Origin: Botrimarina mediterranea
Lineage (GTDB): Bacteria; Planctomycetota; Planctomycetia; Pirellulales; Lacipirellulaceae
DNA length: 64,000 nt
Direction of reading: 5' to 3'
Assembly (NCBI RefSeq): GCF_007753265.1
Contig: NZ_CP036349.1
Location: 5,055,363 to 5,119,362, forward strand
This document shows positions 24,675 through 32,229 of the stretch, piece by piece. A program made the translations under genes and the position numbers. A model generated the notes under the pieces. It was not told where the DNA came from. It searched no databases and was given only the letters and a program-made list of their open reading frames with translations. Every line of letters begins with the position of its first letter. The stretch's first letter is position 1.

Positions 24675-25970
24675 TTAGGTGTAACGCACCCCTTGGTGCT
24701 CCGGCTCGAAGAACGCCGGGAGCAAAGAATCGACTCGCAACAAGCCCGCCCGGGTGAGGTGGATCGCGTCGTCGTCGAATGTCACGAGGCCGTCCCCCTC
24801 GTAGCGGGACCAGACGTCGGCCCACTCGTCGCGGATAGCGACGCCGAACTTCTCTTGGAAGTACGACGGCGCGATATGGCCTTTCTTCAGTTGCAGCACC
24901 ATCTCACGCACCAGCGCCTGGTGCGGCGTAATCCGCAGCGCGCGGCCGAGCGGAAGCTGGCCCGCCTCGAGCGCGCCGAGGTACTGCTCCCACTCGGGGT
25001 GGTTCTGGTAGTGGACGCCCGATGCGTGGCCGAAGCTGGCGATGCCAGTGGCCAAGAGGTCGCTTCCGCGCCAGAGATTGTCGCGGTAGCTGAACTTCGT
25101 GCCTGGCTTCACCATCGTGTAAGCGCTCGACTGCTCGTAGCCGGCGTCGAGCAGCTGGTCGAAAGCCCAATCGAGCCAGTCGCGCTTCTGCTGCCACGGC
25201 GCGATCGGCGACTCTTCGCCGGCGAGCACGCCTTTGGAGATCACCGTGTTGAACGGCAGCTCCATCTGGTAGATCGTGACGCTCCCGGGGTTCATGTCGA
25301 TCGCCCGGCGGACGGCGGCCTGCCACTTCTCGGTGGTGTCTCCCGCCATGCCGCTGATGAGGTCGATGTTGACACTGTCGAAGCCGGCGGCCTCGATCCA
25401 GGGCCAGGCACGGTCGATCTCCATCGATTCGTGCGCGCGGCCGTTGTCGCGGAGGATCTTGTCGTCGTAGTGCTCGACGCCCAGCGACAACCGCGTCACG
25501 CCAATCTCCTTGAGCGTGCCGACCTTCGCCTCGCTGAGCGTGCCGGGCTCGCACTCGAAGGTGACTTCCTCGGCGAGCGACCAGTCGATGTTCTCACGCA
25601 GACGATCGACGAGGCGTGTGAGCTGACGGCTCGACAAGAACGAGGGCGTCCCGCCGCCGAAGTAAACAAACCGGAACGGACGCCCCCCCATGACGGGCTG
25701 CTTGCTCACCAGCTCGATCTCTTTGGAGAGCGCGGCGAGATAACGCTCGACCTCCGCGGCGTTCTTGTCGGTGAAGACCTTGAAGTAACAGAACTTGCAC
25801 CGCTTGCGACAGAACGGCAGGTGCAAGTAGAGCCCTAACGGCGTGTCAGCTAAAGGCGGCGACCCCAGCGCAGCCACCGCGTCCTCTACCGCCTCTTTCG
25901 ACCACTGCGAGAAAGGAGGGTAGTTGCTGATGAAGTAGGAGCCGACTTCGGTCTTGGTCGCTTCGGACAT
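24675..25970 (-). CDS. Radical SAM protein of the HemN/HemW (coproporphyrinogen oxidase-like) family
   Basis: A 431-residue radical SAM enzyme. The cluster-binding motif is CRKRCKFCYF (CX3CX2C) after LYLHLPF, at about residue 53. Next come YFGGGTPSFLS, FECEPGTLSEAKV, GVTRLSLGVEHYDDKILRDNGR and VNIDLISGMAGDT, all in the usual HemN/HemW order. The C-terminal HemN domain holds HITPHQAL-like (RITPHQALVREMVLQLKKG) helices. HemW is a haem chaperone and HemN an oxygen-independent oxidase; the Tyr after CKFC is unlike typical HemW (CDF), so this may be a divergent third group. It is the last gene of the leftward cluster. Confidence 0.85.
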   Translation of the reverse strand: MSEATKTEVGSYFISNYPPFSQWSKEAVEDAVAALGSPPLADTPLGLYLHLPFCRKRCKFCYFKVFTDKNAAEVERYLAALSKEIELVSKQPVMGGRPFRFVYFGGGTPSFLSSRQLTRLVDRLRENIDWSLAEEVTFECEPGTLSEAKVGTLKEIGVTRLSLGVEHYDDKILRDNGRAHESMEIDRAWPWIEAAGFDSVNIDLISGMAGDTTEKWQAAVRRAIDMNPGSVTIYQMELPFNTVISKGVLAGEESPIAPWQQKRDWLDWAFDQLLDAGYEQSSAYTMVKPGTKFSYRDNLWRGSDLLATGIASFGHASGVHYQNHPEWEQYLGALEAGQLPLGRALRITPHQALVREMVLQLKKGHIAPSYFQEKFGVAIRDEWADVWSRYEGDGLVTFDDDAIHLTRAGLLRVDSLLPAFFEPEHQGVRYT

Positions 25971-25989
25971 GATTCGCCGCCGATTAAGT

Positions 25990-26433
25990 TAGCCGCAGAT
26001 TGGCGCGGATGGGCGCGGATGATTATTGGTGATGATTGCGGGAGCGGATGACTCGCTTTACTTGGACTCTTGAGGTTCCGAAATTGATCACAAGGGCGAG
26101 CTCGTATCCTGTTGCCTTGAGATAGTTGAGGCTTTGGGCAAGGTGGGCGTCGGTTAGCCCGCTCGCGTGCTTAAGTTCGAGCACCAGACGATTCTCTACC
26201 AGTAGGTCGATCTGATAATCTCCAACGATAACGCCACGATAGAGAACCTTGACGGGCTTTTGCTGTTCGACAACTAACCCAGCCTCCCGCAATTCTATAG
26301 CAAGAGCGTTCTCATAAACCCGCTCAAGAAAGCCCACTCCCAACTCATTCGATACTTTGAATGCGGCGCCAATAACGGTCTCGGTAACTTCCTCAAGGGG
26401 CCATCTGCTTTCATCAGCGCTCATCTGCGGCTA
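25990..26433. mobile_element. Putative inverted-repeat cassette carrying a GxxExxY gene
   Basis: Inverted arms of 32 bp, 25990-26021 and 26402-26433, match at 25 of 32 positions and both begin TAGCCGCAGAT at their outer ends. They are made of short units of the type GCGCGGATG/GAACGCAGATG. The enclosed gene starts inside the right arm (its first eight codons are arm sequence) and its stop codon follows the left arm after one base. The right arm begins exactly at the TAG stop of the PQQ-propeller gene. Interior GC is visibly lower than flanking genes. Mobility is inference; there is no transposase. Confidence 0.6.
26023..26424 (-). CDS. GxxExxY family protein (cassette cargo)
   Basis: A 133-residue cytosolic protein. 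The family motif is in LGVGFLERVYENALAIEL (G-x-x-E-x-x-Y), followed by VEQQKPVKVLYRGVIVGDYQIDLLVENRLVLELKHAS, whose D...E-x-K pattern (IDLLVE...LELK) fits a PD-(D/E)XK nuclease-like core, and a C-terminal LNYLKATGYELALVINFG. The family is widespread in bacteria, often near genomic repeats; its biochemical role is not established to my knowledge. The start codon and first codons (MSADESRW) are encoded by the repeat arm. Lower GC than its neighbours suggests separate ancestry. Confidence 0.88.
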   Translation of the reverse strand: MSADESRWPLEEVTETVIGAAFKVSNELGVGFLERVYENALAIELREAGLVVEQQKPVKVLYRGVIVGDYQIDLLVENRLVLELKHASGLTDAHLAQSLNYLKATGYELALVINFGTSRVQVKRVIRSRNHHQ

Positions 26434-27546
26434 CTCCTTCTTGCCACCGAGGGCGTAGAGTCGGCCGTCGGTGTTGGGCATGAGGACCACGCCGTCCGCG
26501 GCAGCGGGGGAGGCGATGAATGCGCCGCCGAAGTCTTCTTCCCACACCGGGTCGCCCTTCACCGGATGCAGCAGCATCGCTTGACCGCGCGAGGTGGCGA
26601 CAAGCGCCTTGCCGTCGCCGAGTAGTAGCGGCGAGGCGTCCACGCCGCTGCGGGTGCGCCAGTTCCAGAGCATGTCGCCGCTGTCGGGGTGGAGAGCGAA
26701 GACCACCTTGCTTTGGTTGACATAGACCACCGCGTCCTTCGTCACTGCGGCGGCGGTGCGGATGCCCTGCCGCGAACGCTGGTCGCGGTAGGTCCACTTC
26801 ACAACGGGCTTGGCCGGGTCCGCGGCATCGACGGCGAGGAACGCGCCGGCTTCGGTGCCGAAAAAGGCCACGCTGCCCACCACCGCGGCCGTGTTGCCAG
26901 TGGGGTCGCCGATGTCGCAAGCGCCGGTCTCGTTACCCGTCTGGAGATCGAGCGTGTGCAACTTCCCATCACAGCCGGCGAGCAAGGCGTTCCCGCCGAC
27001 GACCGTTGGCGTACACCGCAGCGGCGCGTCGATTGTGAAGCTCCACTTCTCCTTGCCCGTCGCCGCGTCGAGCACGTGGAGCGTGCCCGCCTCGGTGGGG
27101 ACGAGCACCAGCGACTCGCCGCTAGCGAGCTTATGCACCAGCGGTCCGCCGTACATCTCCGACTCGGCGTCGAACGACCAGCGCTCGGCGCCGTCGGCGG
27201 TCGCGAGGCAAGCGACCACGCCGTTCATGTCGGGCACGTACAGCGCCTCGCCGTCCACCGCCGCCGGCGACGTGTATCCGTTCTCGCTCGCCACCCGCTT
27301 CCAAACCAGCGACCCGTCCGCGACACGAACCGCATGCATCGTCCCATCGAAATCGCCGAAGTAGGCCATGCCGTCGGCGACGACCGGCGTCGCTTCGAGC
27401 GAGGTCTCGCCCGCCTCGTAGGTCCACACGACCTGCGGCTCATCCGGCAATGACACGTCCGTGGCGCCAGTCGATTCGGCCCCGCCCCGAGCGAAGGGCC
27501 AATCGGCGTTGGCAACACTTCCTAAGAACAGAAAAGCAACGATCAC
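26431..27546 (-). CDS. Secreted PQQ-like beta-propeller protein
   Basis: About 371 residues with repeated blades of the quinoprotein type: VWTYEAGETSLEATPVVADG, GSLVWKRVASENGYTSPAA, ERWSFDAESEMYGGPLV, EKWSFTIDAPLRCTPTVV and similar W-containing units, about seven in all. The N-terminus has a hydrophobic signal (IVAFLFLGSVANA) directly before DWPFARGG. The start is unclear: GTG at 27546 lies inside a perfect hairpin, a CTG further up would give a signal peptide with positive charge, and ATGs at 27651 or 27666 would fall inside the upstream alcohol dehydrogenase gene. Such propellers act as binding scaffolds or in outer-membrane assembly. Cofactor use is not shown. Confidence 0.82.
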   Translation of the reverse strand: MIVAFLFLGSVANADWPFARGGAESTGATDVSLPDEPQVVWTYEAGETSLEATPVVADGMAYFGDFDGTMHAVRVADGSLVWKRVASENGYTSPAAVDGEALYVPDMNGVVACLATADGAERWSFDAESEMYGGPLVHKLASGESLVLVPTEAGTLHVLDAATGKEKWSFTIDAPLRCTPTVVGGNALLAGCDGKLHTLDLQTGNETGACDIGDPTGNTAAVVGSVAFFGTEAGAFLAVDAADPAKPVVKWTYRDQRSRQGIRTAAAVTKDAVVYVNQSKVVFALHPDSGDMLWNWRTRSGVDASPLLLGDGKALVATSRGQAMLLHPVKGDPVWEEDFGGAFIASPAAADGVVLMPNTDGRLYALGGKKE

Positions 27547-27611
27547 GCAAAGGCGCGAAGGCGCAAAGGTTCTTACTTTCAGTTCCTTTGCGCCTTCGCG
27601 CCTTTGCGTGA
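27543..27611. repeat. Perfect 27-bp hairpin (CGCAAAGGCGCGAAGG family)
   Basis: The arms 27543-27569 and 27585-27611 are exact complements with a 15-base loop. It sits between the stop codon of the alcohol dehydrogenase (27617) and the body of the PQQ-propeller gene, whose probable GTG start is within the left arm. Units GCAAAGG/GCGAAGG recur near 6350, 10260 and 36435-36490. A role in ending the upstream transcript or hiding the start codon is possible. Confidence 0.85.
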
Positions 27612-27616
27612 GACTT

Positions 27617-28759
27617 CTAGAAGGCCGCTTCGTAAAGACGTTGGAAGTCATCTTCGCCCATTTCAACGGGGTTGAACGTACCCGTCCATTGACGGGCCGC
27701 GTCGGCCGCGAGTTGGGGGAGCGCTTCGCGGGCGACGCCGAGTTCTGCGATTCTACCCGCTAGGCCAAAGCGATGTCGCAAGGAGTCGAGGTGGTCGGCG
27801 AGCTGGCTAACGGGATTGCCGACCGGCTCGCCGGTTGCTGCGACCAATTCGGCGTAGGCCTGGGCGACTTCAGGGAGCCTCCCGTTGTGACGCACCACGT
27901 GCGGCAGCATCAGGCCCACGGCTTCTCCGTGCGGCAGGCCGAAAGCAGCGGTTAGCGGGTTGGCGGCGGCGTGGGCGCTGCCGAGCATCGAGGTCTCGAT
28001 CGCGAGGCCCGCTATGCATGCGCCGAGCTGCACGTCGCCGCGACATTCCCTATTGTTAGGTTCGTCGATGAGCCGCTCTAGCCCCGTCGAAAGTAGCCGC
28101 CAGGCCGTGCGGCTGAAGTTGAGGGACATCTCGTTGCGTTTCTTCGTGACGAGCGTTTCGACGGCGTGGCTCAGCGCGTCGATGCCCGTCAGAGCCGTGA
28201 CCCGTGGCGGCTGCGTCAGTGTTAGCTCGGGGTCGAGCACGGCGATACGGAACGCGGCACGCTTGTCGCCGCACGCCATTTTGACGTGGGTCTCGGCGTC
28301 GCTGATGAGGGCGAACGACTGGGCTTCGCTGCCGGTGCCGGCGGTCGTCGGCACAGCGATCATCGGCAGCATCGGCCCCGTGGCCTTGCCGACGCCCCAG
28401 TAGTCCTGCATCCGCCCGCCACACGAGTAGACGAAGTTGATCCCCTTGCAGCAGTCCATGCTGCTGCCGCCACCGACGGCGATGATCGCGTCGGGCCGAT
28501 AGTCGCGCGCGACCTCGGCGCCGCGATCGACATTGTCGGTTGTGGGGTTCTCCTGCACGCCATCGAAGACGAGCGTCTCAACGCCCGCGGCATTCAGCAA
28601 CTCAACACAACGTCCCGTGTGCCCTACCTGGATGATACCCGGATCCGACACCACCATCGCCCGCTTGACACCAAGCTCCGCCGTCAATGTGCCCAGCTCC
28701 GCCACTCGGCCGGGGCCGAAGACGATGCGAGTTGGGCAGTGGAAATCGAAGGGCTTCAT
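27617..28759 (-). CDS. Iron-containing alcohol dehydrogenase (group III)
   Basis: A 380-residue NAD(P)-dependent metal alcohol dehydrogenase. The dinucleotide loop is AVGGGSSMDCCKGINFVYSCGG, followed by PTTAGTGSEAQSFALIS; metal ligands are seen in ALTGIDALSHAVE (Asp, His) and LPHGEAVGLMLPHVVRHN (two His). The start MKPFDFHCPTRIVFGPG is typical. It interconverts an alcohol and aldehyde. Position directly after an aldehyde dehydrogenase-like gene and an acid-adenylating gene on the same strand suggests it makes the final alcohol in a carboxylic acid reduction route. An empty short-period hairpin separates it from the dehydrogenase gene. Confidence 0.92.
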   Translation of the reverse strand: MKPFDFHCPTRIVFGPGRVAELGTLTAELGVKRAMVVSDPGIIQVGHTGRCVELLNAAGVETLVFDGVQENPTTDNVDRGAEVARDYRPDAIIAVGGGSSMDCCKGINFVYSCGGRMQDYWGVGKATGPMLPMIAVPTTAGTGSEAQSFALISDAETHVKMACGDKRAAFRIAVLDPELTLTQPPRVTALTGIDALSHAVETLVTKKRNEMSLNFSRTAWRLLSTGLERLIDEPNNRECRGDVQLGACIAGLAIETSMLGSAHAAANPLTAAFGLPHGEAVGLMLPHVVRHNGRLPEVAQAYAELVAATGEPVGNPVSQLADHLDSLRHRFGLAGRIAELGVAREALPQLAADAARQWTGTFNPVEMGEDDFQRLYEAAF

Positions 28760-28764
28760 GGAGG

Positions 28765-28832
28765 AACCACAGATGGACACAGATAAACACGGATAGGACA
28801 ACATCTGTGTCCATTCGTGTTCATCTGTGGTT
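28765..28832. repeat. Empty short-period hairpin (CCACAGATGGACACAGAT family)
   Basis: The left arm AACCACAGATGGACACAGAT continues to ACACGGAT; the right arm is made of the same units inverted (ATCTGTGTCC...CATCTGTGGTT). Only eight bases lie between. It sits between the LuxC-like and alcohol dehydrogenase genes. The unit is a relative of the GCCGCAGATGGACGCAGATG arms that frame the cassettes at 25990 and 42196, so this may be an empty site of the same family. Confidence 0.75.
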
Positions 28833-28837
28833 ACTTA

Positions 28838-30259
28838 TCAATTTGCTACCTGGAGAGCGCGGCTGCGGTAGAGGAACTCGATCAAGTTGCCCTCATGCGG
28901 TTGCAACCAATCCACCTGCGGCGTCGGAATTGGGCCGAGGTTCAGTCGGTCGATGTCGATCGAGTTGATTAACTCGCGGCGGAAGGATTCGTCGTTCGTG
29001 ATCGCCGAGCAGATCAGCGTTGGGCCCATCGCGGCGAGCATCTTGTCTTGCGGGCACTCGACGACGTTCACCATCGGGAACATCTGCTCTTTGTTGCGGG
29101 TCTCGCTCTCGTGCGATGCGTGGTGCAGCACGACCGGGCGGAGGTAGGCGACCGGCGGGCGTTCAACGAGCCGGTCGCCGTATTGCTCGGTGACGTGCGT
29201 GACGCCGGGGGCTTTGGCGTCGTTTTCTATCGATCCCCAGATCGACTTGGCGGCGCCTTGGATCGTGAACGCGGCGAGGCCCGCCTGCGGGTCGTCGGGC
29301 GGGAGCACTTCGATCGGGCCGAGCTTCGCGGCGATCGCCTCGGCGATCGCCTTGGTGTGGCGCGACGCGTAAATGCTGCTGGCGTTGAGGCAACTGCGAC
29401 CGCCGTTGCGGTAGACGCTGTCCGCCATCAGATCGACGTACTTCTCCCAATCATCGACGCAGTCGTCGCCGAAGATCACCTTCGAGTAGCCGGGGCCGTG
29501 GACCTGCACCTTCTCGTTGCCGGCGTACTGGGCAACGGTCTGCGGCCCGCCGAAGATCATCGCGCGGCGACAGCTCGACAGGATCGCTCCGCCGATGTCG
29601 GCGCCAGCGCCGTTGTAGAGGCAGAAGGCTTCGGGCGGGATGCCCGCCTCGGTCATCGCGGCGAAGACCCGGTACGGTGTCCATGGCTCGCTCGAACCGG
29701 GCTTCAGCACCAGGCCCATCTGCAGCGCGATCACCGGCAGCCACAGCGTGTGAACGCCGGGCGAGTTCGACGGCAACACGGCGCCGAGCGCGTCACACTC
29801 TGCCTGATAGCTCACGGTGACGCCCCGGTTCTCCTCGCCGTAGCCGCGAGCGAGGATGTCGAGCGACAGTCCGCGCGTCAGGCAGTCGAGGATGCGGTCG
29901 ATGTTCTTCATCACGAACGCGTTCTTGCCGACGTTCGCCTGGCACATCGCGATCGGCATGCCCGTGGTCGCCGACTGAGTGCGGACGAAGTCCTGCGGCG
30001 ATTGCTTTGTGTCGCCGATGGTGAGCGTTCCTGACTCGAACAGCTCGCCCGCCTTCTTGAGCCGATTCACCAACTGTGCCGGCGGAATGGCTTGCAGTGC
30101 CCGCCGCGCGTTCTTCGCCTTCTTCCCGTCGCGCTGGATGATGCCGCCGCCGACGCAATGCACGCGTGCGACCGGCTCGCCCGTGTAGAAGTGCTTGACC
30201 TCGTCCACCTCGAGCGACTCGTAGGGCTCGCCCCAGCGGATGGATTTCAGTTCGATCAT
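28838..30259 (-). CDS. Aldehyde dehydrogenase-superfamily protein, LuxC-like acyl reductase
   Basis: A 473-residue member of the aldehyde dehydrogenase superfamily. The likely catalytic Cys is in NGGRSCLNASS at about residue 290; the cofactor region contains LPSNSPGVHTLWLPVIALQMG and LKPGSSEPWTPYRVF. The usual general-base segment (ELGGK) is replaced by FGGPQTVA, so the Glu seems absent, as in acylating dehydrogenases and fatty acyl reductases (LuxC, EutE). It probably reduces an activated acyl group to an aldehyde. With the adenylating enzyme upstream and the iron alcohol dehydrogenase downstream it fits an acid-to-alcohol pathway. The acyl substrate is unknown. Confidence 0.8.
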   Translation of the reverse strand: MIELKSIRWGEPYESLEVDEVKHFYTGEPVARVHCVGGGIIQRDGKKAKNARRALQAIPPAQLVNRLKKAGELFESGTLTIGDTKQSPQDFVRTQSATTGMPIAMCQANVGKNAFVMKNIDRILDCLTRGLSLDILARGYGEENRGVTVSYQAECDALGAVLPSNSPGVHTLWLPVIALQMGLVLKPGSSEPWTPYRVFAAMTEAGIPPEAFCLYNGAGADIGGAILSSCRRAMIFGGPQTVAQYAGNEKVQVHGPGYSKVIFGDDCVDDWEKYVDLMADSVYRNGGRSCLNASSIYASRHTKAIAEAIAAKLGPIEVLPPDDPQAGLAAFTIQGAAKSIWGSIENDAKAPGVTHVTEQYGDRLVERPPVAYLRPVVLHHASHESETRNKEQMFPMVNVVECPQDKMLAAMGPTLICSAITNDESFRRELINSIDIDRLNLGPIPTPQVDWLQPHEGNLIEFLYRSRALQVAN

Positions 30260-30287
30260 TCTTAAACCACTATTGTTTGCTTCTTAA

Positions 30288-30803
30288 TCAAGATTGTACG
30301 TCTAACGAATCCTGAAACGCTTGGAGCCAAGCGCGTGCTTCTTGGTCTATCAGTTGGATTTGCGCCAGACCCAATTCATCAACCAATTCGCACACTTGAG
30401 CCTCATTTCGAAAGTCGCCGACAGGTCCGCAGTAGAGTGGCGATTTTTCTTTGTTGCGGAATTCGGTCGAGTAACCGTTTCCTTTGAAGCTGAAGGCGAT
30501 GTGAAACCAGAAGTACGCCTTGCTGGGATCCCTGAGTGGCCCTGGTTCAGCATACAATTCCGCTAGAGATTCTTGGGCTTCTTGCTCTCCGCTGATTGCC
30601 CAGGATTCCAATTCCTCCATGGCTTTACGCCTAGACTCTGAAGAGGGTTTGTCCGCATCAAGCCCATACTTTTCGAAGATGTGGCTTACGTCGCATACAG
30701 AGACCGCGGCAATTGCTCTTGAGCCAGCTGCCTTATTGCTGGGAGGCGGATACTTCGACAAATACCCGAGACGCTGCAACCACGCACCGATCCCCCCTCT
30801 CAT
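30288..30803 (-). CDS. Sel1-like small protein, low GC, inserted in the acid-reduction cluster
   Basis: A 171-residue protein whose central part, EELESWAISGEQEAQESLAELYAEPG, with RDPSKAYFWFHIAFS, matches one Sel1/TPR-like repeat; the rest has no recognised motif. There is no signal peptide or membrane segment. GC content is visibly lower than that of the genes on both sides, and it separates two genes that look like consecutive steps of a pathway. ATG at 30803 is chosen because a start at 30845 would overlap the upstream gene. Single-Sel1 proteins are sometimes immunity proteins or scaffolds, but nothing here shows which. Confidence 0.7.
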   Translation of the reverse strand: MRGGIGAWLQRLGYLSKYPPPSNKAAGSRAIAAVSVCDVSHIFEKYGLDADKPSSESRRKAMEELESWAISGEQEAQESLAELYAEPGPLRDPSKAYFWFHIAFSFKGNGYSTEFRNKEKSPLYCGPVGDFRNEAQVCELVDELGLAQIQLIDQEARAWLQAFQDSLDVQS

Positions 30804-30834
30804 TGATCTTGCTCCAAACTTTGCCCCCACGAGT

Positions 30835-31974
30835 TCAATACACACCCACGGTTGTCCCGCCCGCCAAGCGGCTGAACGGCCGGACTCCGCTGATGCCGTC
30901 CCAGGGGTACATGGCGTGGGGCGGTTCGCGTTCGCCCTCGTCGCGTTCGAGGAAGCCGGGGACGAAGAACTCTTTGGTGAGCGTTGTCAGCTTCGAGCGG
31001 CCCGTTTCGCCGTAGCCGACGACCTCGTCGGTCTTGTCGAAGTCGACGACCTCGAGCACCGCGCGCGGTTCGGGGGCGTGGTAGGTGATTTTGTAGCCGT
31101 TGGCTTTCGTGACGGGCTCGCTGCACGCCAGGCCCATCAGCGTGTTGCCGTAGGTGGGCGTCATGTAGACGCCGCTCTCCTCGGGCGGGCCACCGAAGAG
31201 CTCTTCGACGCAGAACTTCGTCCACTGCGGCGTGAACTCGGTGCCGCCGGAGAAGATGCCGGTGACGCCCGCCTCGGCGAGGCTCGTGCCGCGCTCTTCG
31301 AGTTCGAGGCAGAGGGCTTCGATCAGCTTCGGCGTGCCGAACATGCACCGGACGTCGTGCCCGGCGGTGAGGATCGTGATCGCCTGATCGATACAGTGCT
31401 TCTTGTAGTCGTTGGCGTGGTCGATCTGGCCTTTCTTGAGGCATTTGACGACCCAGCGCGGGTCGAGGTCGATACAGAAGCAGATGCCCCCGCGGTGCTG
31501 GGCGAGGTGCTCGACCGCCAGCCGCAACCGACGCGGACCGCTCGGTCCGAGCATCAGCCAGTTGCTCCCCGGCGGGAAGTACTTGTCGGGGAGCGTGTCG
31601 CTGAAGTTCGAATAGTCGGTCCTAAAATCATCGATCGCAATGCGGCTCTTGGGGATGCCCGTCGTGCCGCCGGTCTCGAAGACATAGATCGGTTTGTCCG
31701 CGTAGGCCTGGGGGACCCATCGCCGCACGGGCCCGCCGCGGAGCCATTCGTCCTCGAAGTCAGGGAACTTCTTGATGTCCTCGAAGCACTTCACCTCGGT
31801 GAGCGGATCAAACTTCAGCTCCTTCTTTTTTTCCAGCCAGAAGGGACACCCCGTCGATTCGTGGAAATGCCACTGCACGATCTCGACCGCATGGGCGTCG
31901 AGGGCGGCGCGGGCCTGGGCGACGGCGTCGTCCGAAGGCAGATCATCCGAAGAAACGGCGGGAGCGGCGGACAT
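30835..31974 (-). CDS. ANL-superfamily acid-adenylating enzyme, LuxE/EhpF-like
   Basis: A 379-residue AMP-forming enzyme, shorter than classical acyl-CoA ligases (500+). The phosphate loop is YVFETGGTTGIPKSR; later come FGTPKLIEAL, IFSGGTEFTPQW, YMTPTYGNTLMGLACS and YGETGRSKLTTLT, in the order seen in phenylacetate-CoA ligase, LuxE and the phenazine enzyme EhpF. It lacks a full C-terminal ligase subdomain, as in LuxE/EhpF. It should activate a carboxylic acid as an acyl-AMP and pass it on to a reductase, here the LuxC-like gene. It is the promoter-proximal gene of the leftward cluster. Substrate unknown; aromatic acids are one possibility. Confidence 0.8.
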   Translation of the reverse strand: MSAAPAVSSDDLPSDDAVAQARAALDAHAVEIVQWHFHESTGCPFWLEKKKELKFDPLTEVKCFEDIKKFPDFEDEWLRGGPVRRWVPQAYADKPIYVFETGGTTGIPKSRIAIDDFRTDYSNFSDTLPDKYFPPGSNWLMLGPSGPRRLRLAVEHLAQHRGGICFCIDLDPRWVVKCLKKGQIDHANDYKKHCIDQAITILTAGHDVRCMFGTPKLIEALCLELEERGTSLAEAGVTGIFSGGTEFTPQWTKFCVEELFGGPPEESGVYMTPTYGNTLMGLACSEPVTKANGYKITYHAPEPRAVLEVVDFDKTDEVVGYGETGRSKLTTLTKEFFVPGFLERDEGEREPPHAMYPWDGISGVRPFSRLAGGTTVGVY

Positions 31975-32105
31975 AGCGCACTACAGCGGGGCCAAAACGA
32001 ACGAACAGACGTTCGCACGATAGAAGAGAGGCCCCCGGCCGGCAACCGACCGGGCAGACCGGGCGCGAGCCGTCATACCGAGTTCGAAGCCAGAAAGGGC
32101 TTCGT

Positions 32106-32197
32106 GCGAGCCGGGAGACGTGAGTCCCCGGAGGAACTCGGCCATTGACCTATTTGAAACGGCGTTTCACTCCGGGGGCTGACGCCACCCGGCTCGC
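32106..32197. repeat. REPIN-like inverted pair, GGCGAGCCGGGAGCGTCAGC family, copy 1
   Basis: Arms of 28 bp at 32106-32133 (GCGAGCCGGGAGACGTGAGT start) and 32170-32197 (inverted, ending CACCCGGCTCGC) flank a 36-bp spacer. The same arm type forms pairs at 35378-35444 and 46091-46166. It lies between the divergent adenylating-enzyme gene and the 3' end of a small coiled-coil gene. Confidence 0.78.
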
Positions 32198-32229
32198 ATG
32201 GAATCGGCTTTTGAAACTCAGACCGAACC

